Origin: an uncultured Porphyromonadaceae bacterium | Lineage (GTDB): Bacteria > Bacteroidota > Bacteroidia > Bacteroidales > Muribaculaceae | Direction: 5' to 3' | Assembly (NCBI GenBank): GCA_947649495.1 | Contig: CANSRU010000004.1 | Location: forward strand, 1-64,000 | DNA: 64,000 nucleotides | Shown here: positions 49,963 through 58,820 of the stretch, in pieces | Layout of the letters: each line of letters opens with the position of its first letter | Position numbering within the stretch: position 1 is the stretch's first letter | Notes under the pieces: generated by a model | Database searches by the model: none | The model's input: only the letters and a program-made list of their open reading frames with translations | What the model was told of the DNA's origin: nothing | Translations under genes and position numbers: made by a program

Positions 49963-50442
49963 ATGAATAATCGTCTTTTGGATATAATCAAGTATAAAAC
50001 CGGTGGTCGGCAGAAAGCTTTTGCCGAGCTTCTCGGTTGGACTCCTCAGTATCTCGCCAAGTTGTTGCGCGGCGATAATTTCGGGTTGCAGCCTGTGTTG
50101 ACCCTCTTGGAAAAACTGCCGGAGATAAATGCCCGGTGGCTGCTCTTGGGTGTGGGCGAAATGCTGAACGATGATAAAGTTTTCGGTCTTCGACGGGAGA
50201 CCTATTCTCGTGTGCAGTCTATCCTCATGTTCGACCGCTTCCTGTCCGTAATGTCTCCCGACGAAATCCATCGCTTTGAGGAGGTCTTGAGCGGCCAGTC
50301 CTACCCGGACTTCTCGGACGAGGAGGTTGCCCGGTGGGAGGCTCTGCTTGCTGAACGTCGGCAGTCGCTCGACGCTCGTGTAGATGATGCAATCGCTAAA
50401 TCTGTAACGCCATGCAAACACCCGAAAGTCAAGCAATCGTGA
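49963..50442 (+). CDS. DNA-binding lysogeny regulator
   Basis: A 159-aa protein; ATG at 49963. It has an HTH-like N terminus (DIIKYKTGGRQKAFAELLGW, TPQYLAKLLRGDNFGLQPVL) and the sequence NARWLLLGVGEML, a WLL-G segment shared with other Bacteroidetes XRE regulators (WLRSGEGSM in the repressor). Probably a second regulator. Confidence 0.7.
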   Translation: MNNRLLDIIKYKTGGRQKAFAELLGWTPQYLAKLLRGDNFGLQPVLTLLEKLPEINARWLLLGVGEMLNDDKVFGLRRETYSRVQSILMFDRFLSVMSPDEIHRFEEVLSGQSYPDFSDEEVARWEALLAERRQSLDARVDDAIAKSVTPCKHPKVKQS

Positions 50443-50684
50443 AGCGGTTCTTTGCCGCTCTCTATCGTCTGAAGGAAGACCGAAAAATCCGGGGCAAGCA
50501 GACCTTTACTCGTGAGTATGGTATCAATCGGTGGAACTTGAACACATTGGAAAAAGAGCCGGAGCGCGACATCTTTCAAGTGTCATGGCTCTCGTATCTC
50601 GTGAGGGACTATGGCGTGTCTCCCATGTGGCTGCTTACAGGCTTCGGGGATTTCTACACAAAAAAAGCGGAGACCATTCGCTGA
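50412..50684 (+). CDS. Small HTH-like regulator
   Basis: A 90-aa protein overlapping the previous gene by 31 bp. It has REYGINRWNLNTLEKEPERD and VSPMWLLTGFGDFY, again the WLLtG-type segment of the two regulators upstream. The three proteins may be diverged relatives from duplication. The stop codon lies in the loop of the terminator at 50664-50694. Confidence 0.65.
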   Translation: MQTPESQAIVKRFFAALYRLKEDRKIRGKQTFTREYGINRWNLNTLEKEPERDIFQVSWLSYLVRDYGVSPMWLLTGFGDFYTKKAETIR

Positions 50685-50694
50685 CCTCCGCTTT
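50664..50694. terminator. Bidirectional terminator between lysogeny genes and integrase
   Basis: AAAGCGGAG and CTCCGCTTT form a 9-bp stem with A- and T-runs on either side. It separates the rightward regulator gene and the convergent integrase gene. Confidence 0.8.
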
Positions 50695-50697
50695 CCG

Positions 50698-51873
50698 TTA
50701 TTTCTTGCTTTGCTCGTCTCCTGCGATCGGCAAAATCGGGGGGATGAGCATTGCTGCTTCTTGCTTCTTCTTATCCATTACCTTTGCGTAGATTTGGGTC
50801 GTGTGGATTTCCTTATGTCCGAGGAGCTTCTGCACCGTGTAGATGTCCGCTCCGAGGTCGAGCATCATCACGGCGAAGGTGTGCCGTCCGCTGTGGAACG
50901 TGATGTCTTTCGTTATTCCTGCCCGGACTGCCCATCGCTTCAACTCCATTAGGTAGTACGAGGAATAGGAAAAATTCGGGAAGACGTGGTCTTCGGGATT
51001 GCGTCGCTTTCCCATGAAAGCCACTGCCTGTGGGTTGATGTCGATGTATTCCTGTCCGCCTGTCTTCTTCTGCTTGAAGACAATTCTCGTGAATTCTCCC
51101 TGTTGCCGTACCTCGCTCCATTTCATCTTTTCGATGTCGCTCTTGCGCAGTCCTGTAAGGCACGAAAAGAGGAAGGCGTTCCGAAGCACCGGGTATTTGC
51201 ACTCTGCCGCTGCCATTGCTCTGACCTCGTCAAGCGTGAGGTACACTCGCTCTCGTTCTTCGAGCTTGAACCCCTCTATACCTCGCAGGGGGTTCCGGGG
51301 TATGATGCCGTCCTCAAAGGCTTGGTTGATACAGGCTCGGAGTTTGTTGAAGTACGACACCTTTGTTGCGTTGGATATCGGTTTCATGTCCTCGGTTGTG
51401 GTAGCTTTCTTCCTCTTGTCTCTGACACGGGCAGTCTTGTCGAGGTAGTCCTTAAACCCCTGCACAAATGCCGGGGTCACGTCTCTGAACGTCATGTCGG
51501 GGCGGCAGTATCTTTCGAGGTGCTTGAGTGCGCTGTACCAATTTCCCCAATTACCGAGGCTCTCCGGGTTCTGATGCCGTCTCTCGCAGAGCATCCTGTA
51601 ATAGTCGAGAAAGTTGGTGTCAAGTTTGTAGCCGTCCTCGAAACCGAAGCGACCGTTCTGAAACTCGACCACTCTCTGCGCCCGGACTGCATCGGCAAGT
51701 TTGAGGGTCTCTTTGTTCTTCTCCTTGTCTGCTCTTGTCTTCTCCGGCACAAGATAGAGGTTGAGGAACTCGTAGCTCCGCTTGCCGTTCATGTAAATGT
51801 CGAGGTAGAGGGAGATGTTGCCGTTCCGCAACGCTCGCTTTCGGATGCGGATTGGTTCTTTCGATTTTTCCAT
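50698..51873 (-). CDS. int: Tyrosine-recombinase integrase
   Basis: A 391-aa protein; ATG at 51871-51873 (MEKSKEPIRIRKR) is chosen because longer readings run into the arm repeat. It has an N-terminal arm-binding domain, a SAM-like core-binding domain (DYYRMLCERRHQNPESLGNW) and the catalytic domain with TGLRKSD (Arg), a KQKKTGG Lys, HSGRHTF (His-x-x-Arg), LLGHK (His) and QIYAKV (Tyr). This fits the Bacteroides conjugative-transposon/phage type. The att core is about 200 bp away. Confidence 0.95.
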   Translation of the reverse strand: MEKSKEPIRIRKRALRNGNISLYLDIYMNGKRSYEFLNLYLVPEKTRADKEKNKETLKLADAVRAQRVVEFQNGRFGFEDGYKLDTNFLDYYRMLCERRHQNPESLGNWGNWYSALKHLERYCRPDMTFRDVTPAFVQGFKDYLDKTARVRDKRKKATTTEDMKPISNATKVSYFNKLRACINQAFEDGIIPRNPLRGIEGFKLEERERVYLTLDEVRAMAAAECKYPVLRNAFLFSCLTGLRKSDIEKMKWSEVRQQGEFTRIVFKQKKTGGQEYIDINPQAVAFMGKRRNPEDHVFPNFSYSSYYLMELKRWAVRAGITKDITFHSGRHTFAVMMLDLGADIYTVQKLLGHKEIHTTQIYAKVMDKKKQEAAMLIPPILPIAGDEQSKK

Positions 51874-51916
51874 GTTCTCGTCTGTATTTTTGTTACTCGT
51901 GTTACTTCTTTCTTTG

Positions 51917-51937
51917 GAGTAACAAAGTAACAACAAA
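51917..51937. repeat. Right arm-type integrase repeat
   Basis: Identical to 120-140. On its left an inverted GTTAC pair (TGTTACTCGTGTTACTTC, about 51890-51907) adds more half sites. It lies in the integrase leader, so binding may also control int expression. Confidence 0.6.
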
Positions 51938-52070
51938 AATTTCGGAACTCAAAAGGAAAGGTTTAGAAAACGCTAAAATTTTCGAGGCTGCGTACTCGAC
52001 TGATATTCGGCTGTCTTTTTCTGTCTCTTTGCGGATTGTTTGCGGTTTCTTTCCGTGTGGTTTTTCTGCT

Positions 52071-52085
52071 TCACTTTCCGATGCA
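52071..52085. repeat. attR: attR core at the 3-prime end of mnmE
   Basis: The 15-bp repeat TCACTTTCCGATGCA overlaps the last codons and stop of mnmE (CIGK-stop on the minus strand). SGI1-type islands use the same end of trmE/mnmE in gammaproteobacteria, so this codon set is a recurrent integration target. Confidence 0.85.
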
Positions 52086-53459
52086 GAAGTGGGAGAAGAT
52101 GTGGGTGAGGATGTCGGGGGTGGTGACGGTGCCGGTGATGGAGCCGAGGTGGTGGAGGGTTTCGCGGAGGTCTTGGGCGATGAAGTCGCATGAGAGGTTG
52201 GCGTCGAGTCCTTCGATTACTCTTGTGATGCAGTCTTTGGCTGTTGTGAGCGATTGGTAGTGACGTGCGTTGGTGACCATTACGGTGTTCTCGTCTATGC
52301 CGGCGGCTCCGGAGAGGCTGTGGATTGTCTCTTTCAGCTGTTCAATCCCTTTTCCAGTAGCCGCGCTTATGCGCAGGCATGTCGCGTCCATGTCTGCGGG
52401 TAGGTGCGGATTTATGTCGGTGCCCGATATGTCTGTTTTGTTTATGGCTATGATGGTGCGGGCGTCGTCGGTTTTTGCCCGGTTGATTTGAGTTGCGGTG
52501 TCGTTTATTGTGTCGGTGTCGTTTGGGTCAATCACCCATATTATTATCCGCGCTTGTTTGATTCGTGCCATGGCGCGTTCTATGCCAAGGGATTCAATGA
52601 TGTCGGCGGTGGTTCGCAGACCGGCTGTGTCGATTATGCGGTATAGTGTGCCATGGATTGTGATGGTGTCTTCGATTATGTCGCGTGTGGTGCCCCGAAT
52701 GTCGCTTACAATTGCGCGGTCTTCGCCAAGCAGGGTGTTTAGCAGTGTTGATTTTCCGGCATTGGTGGCTCCAACTATCGCTACCGGTATGCCGTCTTTG
52801 ATGGCTGCTCCGGTGGCGAATGAGGCCGTGAGCCGGTGTAATTCCTGATATATTTCTTCTGCGAGTTTTTTTAGTTCGGTGCGTGATGCGAATTCTACGT
52901 CTTCTTCCGAGAAGTCAAGTTCGAGTTCCAGCAGGGCTGACAGTTTCAGCATTGAGTCGCGAAGTGTGTCAAGGCGCTGTGAGAATCGGCCTCGCATCTG
53001 GTTCATCGCCACGCGATGGGATGCGGCCGATGATGAGGCTATGAGGTCGGCCACGGCTTCGGCTTCGGTGAGGTCGAGCTGCCCGGATGTGAATGCCCGG
53101 CGGGTGAATTCGCCCGGCTGTGCCATCCGTGCTCCGCTGTCTATCAGAATACGGAGCAGCTCTTGTTGTATCCATGTCGAACCATGGATGGATAGTTCCA
53201 CAACATTTTCTCCGGTATATGAGTGTGGCGCGCGGAACACTGTAGCCAGGGCTTGGTCCAGAATCTGATGTGATGACGGGTCTATGATATATCCCAGATG
53301 TGCGGTGTGGCTTTTAACCTTGTCAAGGTCTGTGCCTTTCCAGAGCTTATTGGTAATAGCAATTGCTTCCGGACCGGAAATTCTTGCCACGGCGATGCCT
53401 CCGCATCCGGGAGCTGTGGCTATGGCGCATATAGTGTCGTTAGGTGTAATGTTGGTCAT
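52071..53459 (-). CDS. mnmE: tRNA modification GTPase MnmE
   Basis: A 462-aa protein; ATG at 53457-53459 (MTNITPNDTICAIATA). N-terminal formyl-THF-binding domain (GGIAVARISG, PGEFTRRAF), helical domain, then the G domain with GATNAGKST (G1), DTAGLR (G3) and NKTD (G4), and the C-terminal FCIGK with catalytic Cys. With MnmG it makes cmnm5/nm5 U34 in tRNA. The terminal codons are the phage attachment site and are intact. Confidence 0.95.
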   Translation of the reverse strand: MTNITPNDTICAIATAPGCGGIAVARISGPEAIAITNKLWKGTDLDKVKSHTAHLGYIIDPSSHQILDQALATVFRAPHSYTGENVVELSIHGSTWIQQELLRILIDSGARMAQPGEFTRRAFTSGQLDLTEAEAVADLIASSSAASHRVAMNQMRGRFSQRLDTLRDSMLKLSALLELELDFSEEDVEFASRTELKKLAEEIYQELHRLTASFATGAAIKDGIPVAIVGATNAGKSTLLNTLLGEDRAIVSDIRGTTRDIIEDTITIHGTLYRIIDTAGLRTTADIIESLGIERAMARIKQARIIIWVIDPNDTDTINDTATQINRAKTDDARTIIAINKTDISGTDINPHLPADMDATCLRISAATGKGIEQLKETIHSLSGAAGIDENTVMVTNARHYQSLTTAKDCITRVIEGLDANLSCDFIAQDLRETLHHLGSITGTVTTPDILTHIFSHFCIGK

Positions 53460-54295
53460 CTGATAGTACTCCAATAATGAAAATCGCATTGAGATTCCAC
53501 TTCGCGTTCCACCTCATCAGGCAGTGCCGAGAAGAAATCAAGGCCTGTCACCCGCTCTATCTCGTCAATACTTACGGCGGCAGCCTGAATACCTCCGGGG
53601 ACTTTATCGTTAGGCATAAGGAACCCTATGCCGCGCGGTGGATATGCGTATGGTGAAAGAATCACTTTAAAGAATCGTTTCGGTACGGCCACACGGCTGT
53701 CGCCGAAATATTCCCTTATGGGGTCGTTGGTTACAGGGCCGCAGATTATTATGATTGCACTGTCGGCTTTGGCCCATTGCCTGCATTTTTCTTCAAGCCG
53801 TTTCCATGAGCCGGTATTGAGCACCTTGGCCTGAGGGCATATATTGGTCATGTAAAATGTTTCCAACATGGCTTGTCTGTCCCATTTCATATCGCCGGCA
53901 GGGGCCATGTGCCCGCGGTCGAAGCCGGAATAGTTGTAGTCGTATGTCTCAGGACATCCTTCTATCCGTTCGTCTTTATAGAATTTGTTTGTGCGCGGGG
54001 TTTTCCCATTCGTTTCGTCTGCGGTCAGTTCCCATGCCACCCAGTTGGGGATATGCAGTTTGGGGTTAAATGACACCCGCATACCTGTATAGTCGATAAT
54101 CTGTTGTGGAATGGTGGAGTCGGTGGTTACTTCCAGCAGCAGATTGACATCGGGTACTGTGAAATCGGTGGCGTGGGTTGTGTGTTTATTGCATTCGTTG
54201 GCTATGAGCTGCCATGTTCCGATGGCTATAATGACAAGCAGAGCCACGATATGTCTGTGGCGGTTGGTCAGTTTTGGTAGTCTTTTGGTGGACAT
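53456..54295 (-). CDS. DNA/RNA non-specific endonuclease (His-Me), membrane-anchored or exported
   Basis: A 279-aa protein: a hydrophobic N-terminal segment (IVALLVIIAIGTWQLIA) after a basic stretch, then the NUC domain with SGFDRGHMAPAGD (DRGH; His as base) and MTNICPQ. It overlaps mnmE by 4 bp, so they may be co-transcribed. Probably periplasmic, degrading extracellular nucleic acid. Confidence 0.9.
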   Translation of the reverse strand: MSTKRLPKLTNRHRHIVALLVIIAIGTWQLIANECNKHTTHATDFTVPDVNLLLEVTTDSTIPQQIIDYTGMRVSFNPKLHIPNWVAWELTADETNGKTPRTNKFYKDERIEGCPETYDYNYSGFDRGHMAPAGDMKWDRQAMLETFYMTNICPQAKVLNTGSWKRLEEKCRQWAKADSAIIIICGPVTNDPIREYFGDSRVAVPKRFFKVILSPYAYPPRGIGFLMPNDKVPGGIQAAAVSIDEIERVTGLDFFSALPDEVEREVESQCDFHYWSTIR

Positions 54296-54297
54296 GG

Positions 54298-55434
54298 TCA
54301 GATACTGAATTTGTTTATTATATGGGCTATATGGGCGGCATCGGCCACTGATGTGCAGTCGCTTATAGGCAGGCTCAGCACCTCGTTACACAATGTTTCC
54401 GTGAGATTCAGGTCTCCGTGACTCAGATTGGAGTAGCAGGGTTGGAGATGAGGGGGAGTAGCGTAATGGATGTCGGTGCCTACGCCTTGGGATGTGAGGT
54501 ATTGCCGCATGGCATCGCGGTTGTTGCCGGAAACACGTATGACGTACTGATGCCATACGCAATCGGTGGCTGCTTTGCTGAAATGTGGTTTCGTGACTAA
54601 CGGATGTTTCAATTCGTTATTGTAGGCCACGGCACGTTCAAATCTGCGTGCGTTTACGTTGTGGATGTCGTGTAGCTTGACACGCAATATCGCTGCCTGA
54701 ATGGGGTCGAGACGACAATTGTAGCCGGCGTATATGTTGTGGTACCGTTTGTCGGAGCCGTAGTTGGCCAGTGCGCGCACGGCTTCGGCGAGTTTGTCAT
54801 CGTGGGTTATGACAGCGCCGGCATCGCCCAGAGCTCCCATGTTTTTCGTCGGGTAGAAACTCAAGGCTCCCGCGTGACCAATGCCTGCTGCCGTCCGGCT
54901 TCCAAACAGTCCGTTATCGGCTGCCTGAGCGCCTATGGATTGAGCTGCGTCCTCAATTACAATCAGGTTGTGGCGGAGTGCCAATTCGCATATCTCATTG
55001 TCCCATGCTATACGTCCGTAAAGATGTACCGGCATTATGGCGCGTGTGCGGGATGTGATGGCTCGGCTTATGCCTGCGGCCGATAGATTCATGGTGGTCT
55101 CATCGGGGTCTACAAGGACCGGTGTGAGCCCGGCTCTTGTCACAGCCAGTACTGATGCGATATATGTGTTGGCTGGGACTATGACCTCATCGCCAGGGTT
55201 GAGTGTGCCCAACACTTTGTAACCCTCTAATATCAGTGTCAGCGCATCCAGACCGTTGCTGACGCCAATGGCATACGGAGTGTGGCAGAAGCGGGCGAGT
55301 TCCTTATTGAAGGTCTCTACCTCATCACCTCCGATATATCGGCCGCTGTCTATTATACGGCCGACGGCATTCTTTATGTCGTCGGCATACGGCTCATTGA
55401 TTGTGGCCAGGTCAAGGAATGGATATTTGGACAT
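54298..55434 (-). CDS. DegT/DnrJ-family sugar aminotransferase (FdtB/QdtB-like)
   Basis: A 378-aa PLP enzyme; ATG at 55432-55434 after the TTG. Motifs: SNGLDALTLILEGY (PLP phosphate), EDAAQSIGA (Asp) and SFYPTKNMGALGDAG (Schiff-base Lys). Next to the ketoisomerases it should transfer an amino group to C3 of dTDP-3-keto-6-deoxyhexose, giving a Fuc3N- or Qui3N-type sugar for surface polysaccharide. Confidence 0.9.
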   Translation of the reverse strand: MSKYPFLDLATINEPYADDIKNAVGRIIDSGRYIGGDEVETFNKELARFCHTPYAIGVSNGLDALTLILEGYKVLGTLNPGDEVIVPANTYIASVLAVTRAGLTPVLVDPDETTMNLSAAGISRAITSRTRAIMPVHLYGRIAWDNEICELALRHNLIVIEDAAQSIGAQAADNGLFGSRTAAGIGHAGALSFYPTKNMGALGDAGAVITHDDKLAEAVRALANYGSDKRYHNIYAGYNCRLDPIQAAILRVKLHDIHNVNARRFERAVAYNNELKHPLVTKPHFSKAATDCVWHQYVIRVSGNNRDAMRQYLTSQGVGTDIHYATPPHLQPCYSNLSHGDLNLTETLCNEVLSLPISDCTSVADAAHIAHIINKFSI

Positions 55435-55444
55435 CTGCAAACGG

Positions 55445-55882
55445 CTATCTCGGTAACACTTGTTTCAGTTTCAGGAAATCGTCAAAATGACGTACATAAT
55501 CACTTTCGTCGAACTTTGTGGAACATAGTGTGAGGCACACACTCCCGCTTGAGAAATTGTGGAGAGAGCGCCATATCCCGGCCGGGATATACAATCCCTC
55601 GTATGGTTTGCGCATGGTCAGTGTGCGTTGGTTGCGTCCATCCGAAATCACTATGTCGAAGCATCCGCATGCGGCTATTATAAGTTGTTCCTCCATGTGG
55701 TGCGAATGTCCACCTCGCTCCGCTCCGGCCGGTATATCATATATGTAAAATACCCTGCGTATGGCAAACGGGAGTGCGTCGGAATTCTCGGCAACGGTCA
55801 ATGTCCCCATTTGGTGGTGATTGCGGTTAAGATTTATTATGCGGCAATCGTCGATGGTGGTGGCGGGATGGTCAGTCAGCAT
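55445..55882 (-). CDS. WxcM/FdtA-like dTDP-sugar 3,4-ketoisomerase
   Basis: A 145-aa cupin. RRVFYIYDIPAGAERGGHSH and MEEQLIIAACGCFDIVISDG, GLYIPAGIWRSLHNFSSGSV match the PF05523 (WxcM-like) family; the HxHH pair is the active-site region. It converts dTDP-4-keto- to 3-keto-6-deoxyglucose (or the galacto epimer). A second, diverged member precedes it with an 11-bp overlap. Confidence 0.85.
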   Translation of the reverse strand: MLTDHPATTIDDCRIINLNRNHHQMGTLTVAENSDALPFAIRRVFYIYDIPAGAERGGHSHHMEEQLIIAACGCFDIVISDGRNQRTLTMRKPYEGLYIPAGIWRSLHNFSSGSVCLTLCSTKFDESDYVRHFDDFLKLKQVLPR

Positions 55883-56288
55883 TGTCGGTCAGGAGTTGGT
55901 CAAAGTATGTTTTGTCGCGTATGTAGTCTACCTCATCATAAAGTGTCGACGACACGATGAGAGCCACCGAGTTGGTGGCGAAGTTGTCGAGTTCGCGCCA
56001 TGTCATTTGAGGGATGTACAGTCCGGTGTCGGCTTTTGACAGGGTGAACTTCTTTATGCCGTCGGCATTTTCGGTAATCACATCGAAACTGCCGGATATG
56101 GCCACTATGAATTCTTGTGAAGAATAGTAGGCATGTCCGTAGCGGGTCATTCCACCTGGCACGTCGTGAATCCAATAAGTGCGTGCGATGTCAAATGGCA
56201 GGGATGATGGATATTGCAGTACGGAGAGGTTGCCTCGCGGGTCGGCGATTTTAACAATATCAATAAGATGTGGGTTATTCGATTCCAT
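55872..56288 (-). CDS. Second WxcM/FdtA-like ketoisomerase
   Basis: A 138-aa cupin (ATG at 56286-56288). [36 protein letters not shown] and [20 protein letters not shown] align with the neighbour, but here GHAYY stands in the place of GGHSHH, so chemistry may differ (for example FdtA versus QdtA type epimers). It overlaps rfbA by 14 bp. Confidence 0.85.
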   Translation of the reverse strand: MESNNPHLIDIVKIADPRGNLSVLQYPSSLPFDIARTYWIHDVPGGMTRYGHAYYSSQEFIVAISGSFDVITENADGIKKFTLSKADTGLYIPQMTWRELDNFATNSVALIVSSTLYDEVDYIRDKTYFDQLLTDNAD

Positions 56289-57156
56289 TTTCAGCAAGCG
56301 CGAGAAGATACTGTCCGTAATGATTGTTGCGCATTGGCATGGCTATCTCAGTCAGTTTTTCTGCTGTAATCCAACCTTTGCGGAATGATATTTCCTCCAA
56401 TGCGGCAACTTTGAAACCTTGGCGTTTCTCAATTGTCTCTATGAAATTCGATGCTTCCATAAGCGAATCGGTAGTGCCTGTGTCAAGCCATGCGAAACCT
56501 CGGCCAAGCCGTTGCACGGTAAGTTTGCCATAGTTCAGATATGTCTGGTTGACTGAGGTTATCTCAAGTTCTCCGCGTGCTGATGGTTTGACCTCTTTTG
56601 CAACATTTATTACCGAATTGGGATAGAAATAAAGGCCCACAACGGCAAGATTCGACTGCGGATGTTCCGGCTTTTCGACTATGGATGTGGCGTGCCATTC
56701 GTTGTCGACAGTCACAACACCGTAGCGGTGGGGGTCATGCACCGGATAGGCGAATATAGTGGCCTCGCCTTTTGCCGCAGTGTCGACAGCATTGTGCAGC
56801 ATGGCCGAGAATCCTTGTCCGTAAAATATGTTATCGCCAAGCACAAGACATACATCGTCGTCGCCGATAAAGTCTTGACCGATGAGGAATGCCTGAGCCA
56901 GTCCCTCGGGGCGGGGTTGTTCGGCGTATTGGAAATTAACGCCTATGTCGGCTCCGTCGCCGAGCAGCCTGCGGAACATCGGAAGGTCGTCGGGGGTGGA
57001 TATAATCAGTATGTCCTTTATCCCGGCCAGCATGAGTACTGATATAGGATAATAGACCATCGGTTTGTCAAAAACCGGAATCAGTTGTTTTGAAATCCCC
57101 TTGGTTATAGGATATAATCGTGTGCCGGAGCCACCGGCCAATACAATACCTTTCAC
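56275..57156 (-). CDS. rfbA: Glucose-1-phosphate thymidylyltransferase
   Basis: A 293-aa enzyme (RmlA) making dTDP-glucose. Signature [20 protein letters not shown] at the N terminus, then [20 protein letters not shown] and [11 protein letters not shown]. It feeds rfbB directly upstream in the operon. Confidence 0.95.
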   Translation of the reverse strand: MKGIVLAGGSGTRLYPITKGISKQLIPVFDKPMVYYPISVLMLAGIKDILIISTPDDLPMFRRLLGDGADIGVNFQYAEQPRPEGLAQAFLIGQDFIGDDDVCLVLGDNIFYGQGFSAMLHNAVDTAAKGEATIFAYPVHDPHRYGVVTVDNEWHATSIVEKPEHPQSNLAVVGLYFYPNSVINVAKEVKPSARGELEITSVNQTYLNYGKLTVQRLGRGFAWLDTGTTDSLMEASNFIETIEKRQGFKVAALEEISFRKGWITAEKLTEIAMPMRNNHYGQYLLALAENGIE

Positions 57157-57168
57157 TCGGATTAAAAA

Positions 57169-58368
57169 TTATCGGTTGGAATACATTTCATCATAATAAC
57201 GCTGATAGTCGCCGGAAGTTACACCATCCACCCAATCCTGGTTGTCAAGGTACCATCTTACGGTTTTGACAATACCTTCGCTGAACGGTGTTTCAGGATA
57301 CCATCCAAGTTCGGTGGCAATCTTAGTCGGGTCTATGGCATAGCGCATGTCATGTCCCGGGCGGTCAGTCACGTATGTTATGAGATTATAGTTGATGTTT
57401 TCTGCAGGATGCTTGAGAAGCCGGCGGTATTCCGGCTCGGTTGCCATGATGTCTGCGATAATGTCAATTACAGATTTTACTATCGATATGTTCTGTTCCT
57501 CGTTGAATCCGCCTATATTGTATATCTCTCCAATGCGGCCATTCCGGAGTACCATGTCAATAGCCTTTGCGTGGTCGGTTACATAGAGCCAGTCGCGCAC
57601 ATTGTCGCCTTTGCCGTATACCGGGAGATTTTTTCCGTCGAGAATGTTTTTGATAATCAGCGGAATCAGTTTCTCGGGGAAATGATACGGCCCATAGTTG
57701 TTGCTGCATCGGGTTATGTTTATCGGCAGGCCGTAAGTGTGATGATAAGCAATGGTAATAAGGTCGGCCGAGGTTTTTGCAGCCGAATAAGGCGACCGTG
57801 GGGCAAGGGGAGTTGTTTCAGTGAAAAATTCGTGTCCGAATGTCTTCAGGTCGGTGCGTCCGTTCACCACCTTGCTTACATCGTCGGTCAGATGGAGTTC
57901 GGTGGCGTTGTCAAAATCCTTGGTTAGGGAGCCATAGACTTCGTCGGTGCTTATCTGAAGATATTTTTTGCCATCCCGATATGTGGGGTGTCCATGTTCA
58001 TCTATGCCGGTAAACCATGCTTTTCTTGCACAATCGAGCATGTTCTGAGTGCCGAGTATGTTGGTTTCCAGGAACAGTCGCGGATTTGTTATGCTTCTGT
58101 CGACATGTGATTCAGCTGCGAAATTTACAATATAGTCGGGGTCAAAATCAGCCAATAGGCTCTCCACAAGAACTCTGTCGCCGATGTCGCCTTTGACAAA
58201 TGTCACATTGGGTCGTTTTACTTCCTCCTTTATAGTGATAGGATTGCCGGCATAAGTCAAGGCATCCAATATCAGAATTTCGGCATCGTTATCCCATTTT
58301 TCAAGGATATATTTCACGAAATTCGCGCCGATAAATCCGGCCCCTCCGGTTACTAAATATTTCTTCAT
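57169..58368 (-). CDS. rfbB: dTDP-glucose 4,6-dehydratase
   Basis: A 399-aa SDR enzyme (RmlB). GGAGFIGANF binds NAD; the STDEVYGSL and YSAAKTSADL (Tyr-x-x-x-Lys) motifs are present, slightly longer than usual because of an insert (KTFGHEFFTETTPLAPRSPY region). It makes dTDP-4-keto-6-deoxyglucose for the ketoisomerases. rfbC and rfbD are not next to it, supporting an amino sugar rather than rhamnose. Confidence 0.95.
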   Translation of the reverse strand: MKKYLVTGGAGFIGANFVKYILEKWDNDAEILILDALTYAGNPITIKEEVKRPNVTFVKGDIGDRVLVESLLADFDPDYIVNFAAESHVDRSITNPRLFLETNILGTQNMLDCARKAWFTGIDEHGHPTYRDGKKYLQISTDEVYGSLTKDFDNATELHLTDDVSKVVNGRTDLKTFGHEFFTETTPLAPRSPYSAAKTSADLITIAYHHTYGLPINITRCSNNYGPYHFPEKLIPLIIKNILDGKNLPVYGKGDNVRDWLYVTDHAKAIDMVLRNGRIGEIYNIGGFNEEQNISIVKSVIDIIADIMATEPEYRRLLKHPAENINYNLITYVTDRPGHDMRYAIDPTKIATELGWYPETPFSEGIVKTVRWYLDNQDWVDGVTSGDYQRYYDEMYSNR

Positions 58369-58406
58369 TATTAGGTGTTTCCTGAATTAAAGATGCAATT
58401 TAGCAA

Positions 58407-58802
58407 TTATTTTTCACATCCGTGTTGTTTGGAGCAACTCTTTTTTCCGCTGCATGCGTGTCCATTCTTGTTGCCGGATTCGTTACAACAGTTGCCTTTT
58501 TCGGCGTTGCATTTGCCATAGGCCTTGGTTGCGGTGGCCTGGTAACCTATTTTCTTTAATGCATCGGATAATTTTTCAGAGGTGTTTTTTGCGGGGTCGT
58601 ATGTTATGGCGACAGTCTGGTCCTGCAGCGATGTCTCAATTTTTTTGACACCTTTCTCAAAACGGATGTTTGACTTTATTTTGTTTTCGCAGTTCTGGCA
58701 CGACATTGGCGGTTCCACGTTGAATACTACCGTCACCGGAGTGCCGGCTAAAACTCCCGAAGCTATGAATAAACTGATGATTAGAGTGGCGAGTTGTTTC
58801 AT
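58407..58802 (-). CDS. Exported heavy-metal-associated (HMA) domain protein
   Basis: A 131-aa protein with a signal peptide (LATLIISLFIASGVLAG) and an HMA domain (PPMSCQNCENKIKSNIRFEK, MSCQNC as the metal site), then a Cys/His/Lys-rich tail (KCNAEKGNCCNESGN, HACSGKKSCSKQHGC). It likely binds copper or a similar metal in the periplasm. A TonB receptor gene precedes it by 18 bp. Confidence 0.85.
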   Translation of the reverse strand: MKQLATLIISLFIASGVLAGTPVTVVFNVEPPMSCQNCENKIKSNIRFEKGVKKIETSLQDQTVAITYDPAKNTSEKLSDALKKIGYQATATKAYGKCNAEKGNCCNESGNKNGHACSGKKSCSKQHGCEK

Positions 58803-58820
58803 TTGTCAGAATGAATTTAG

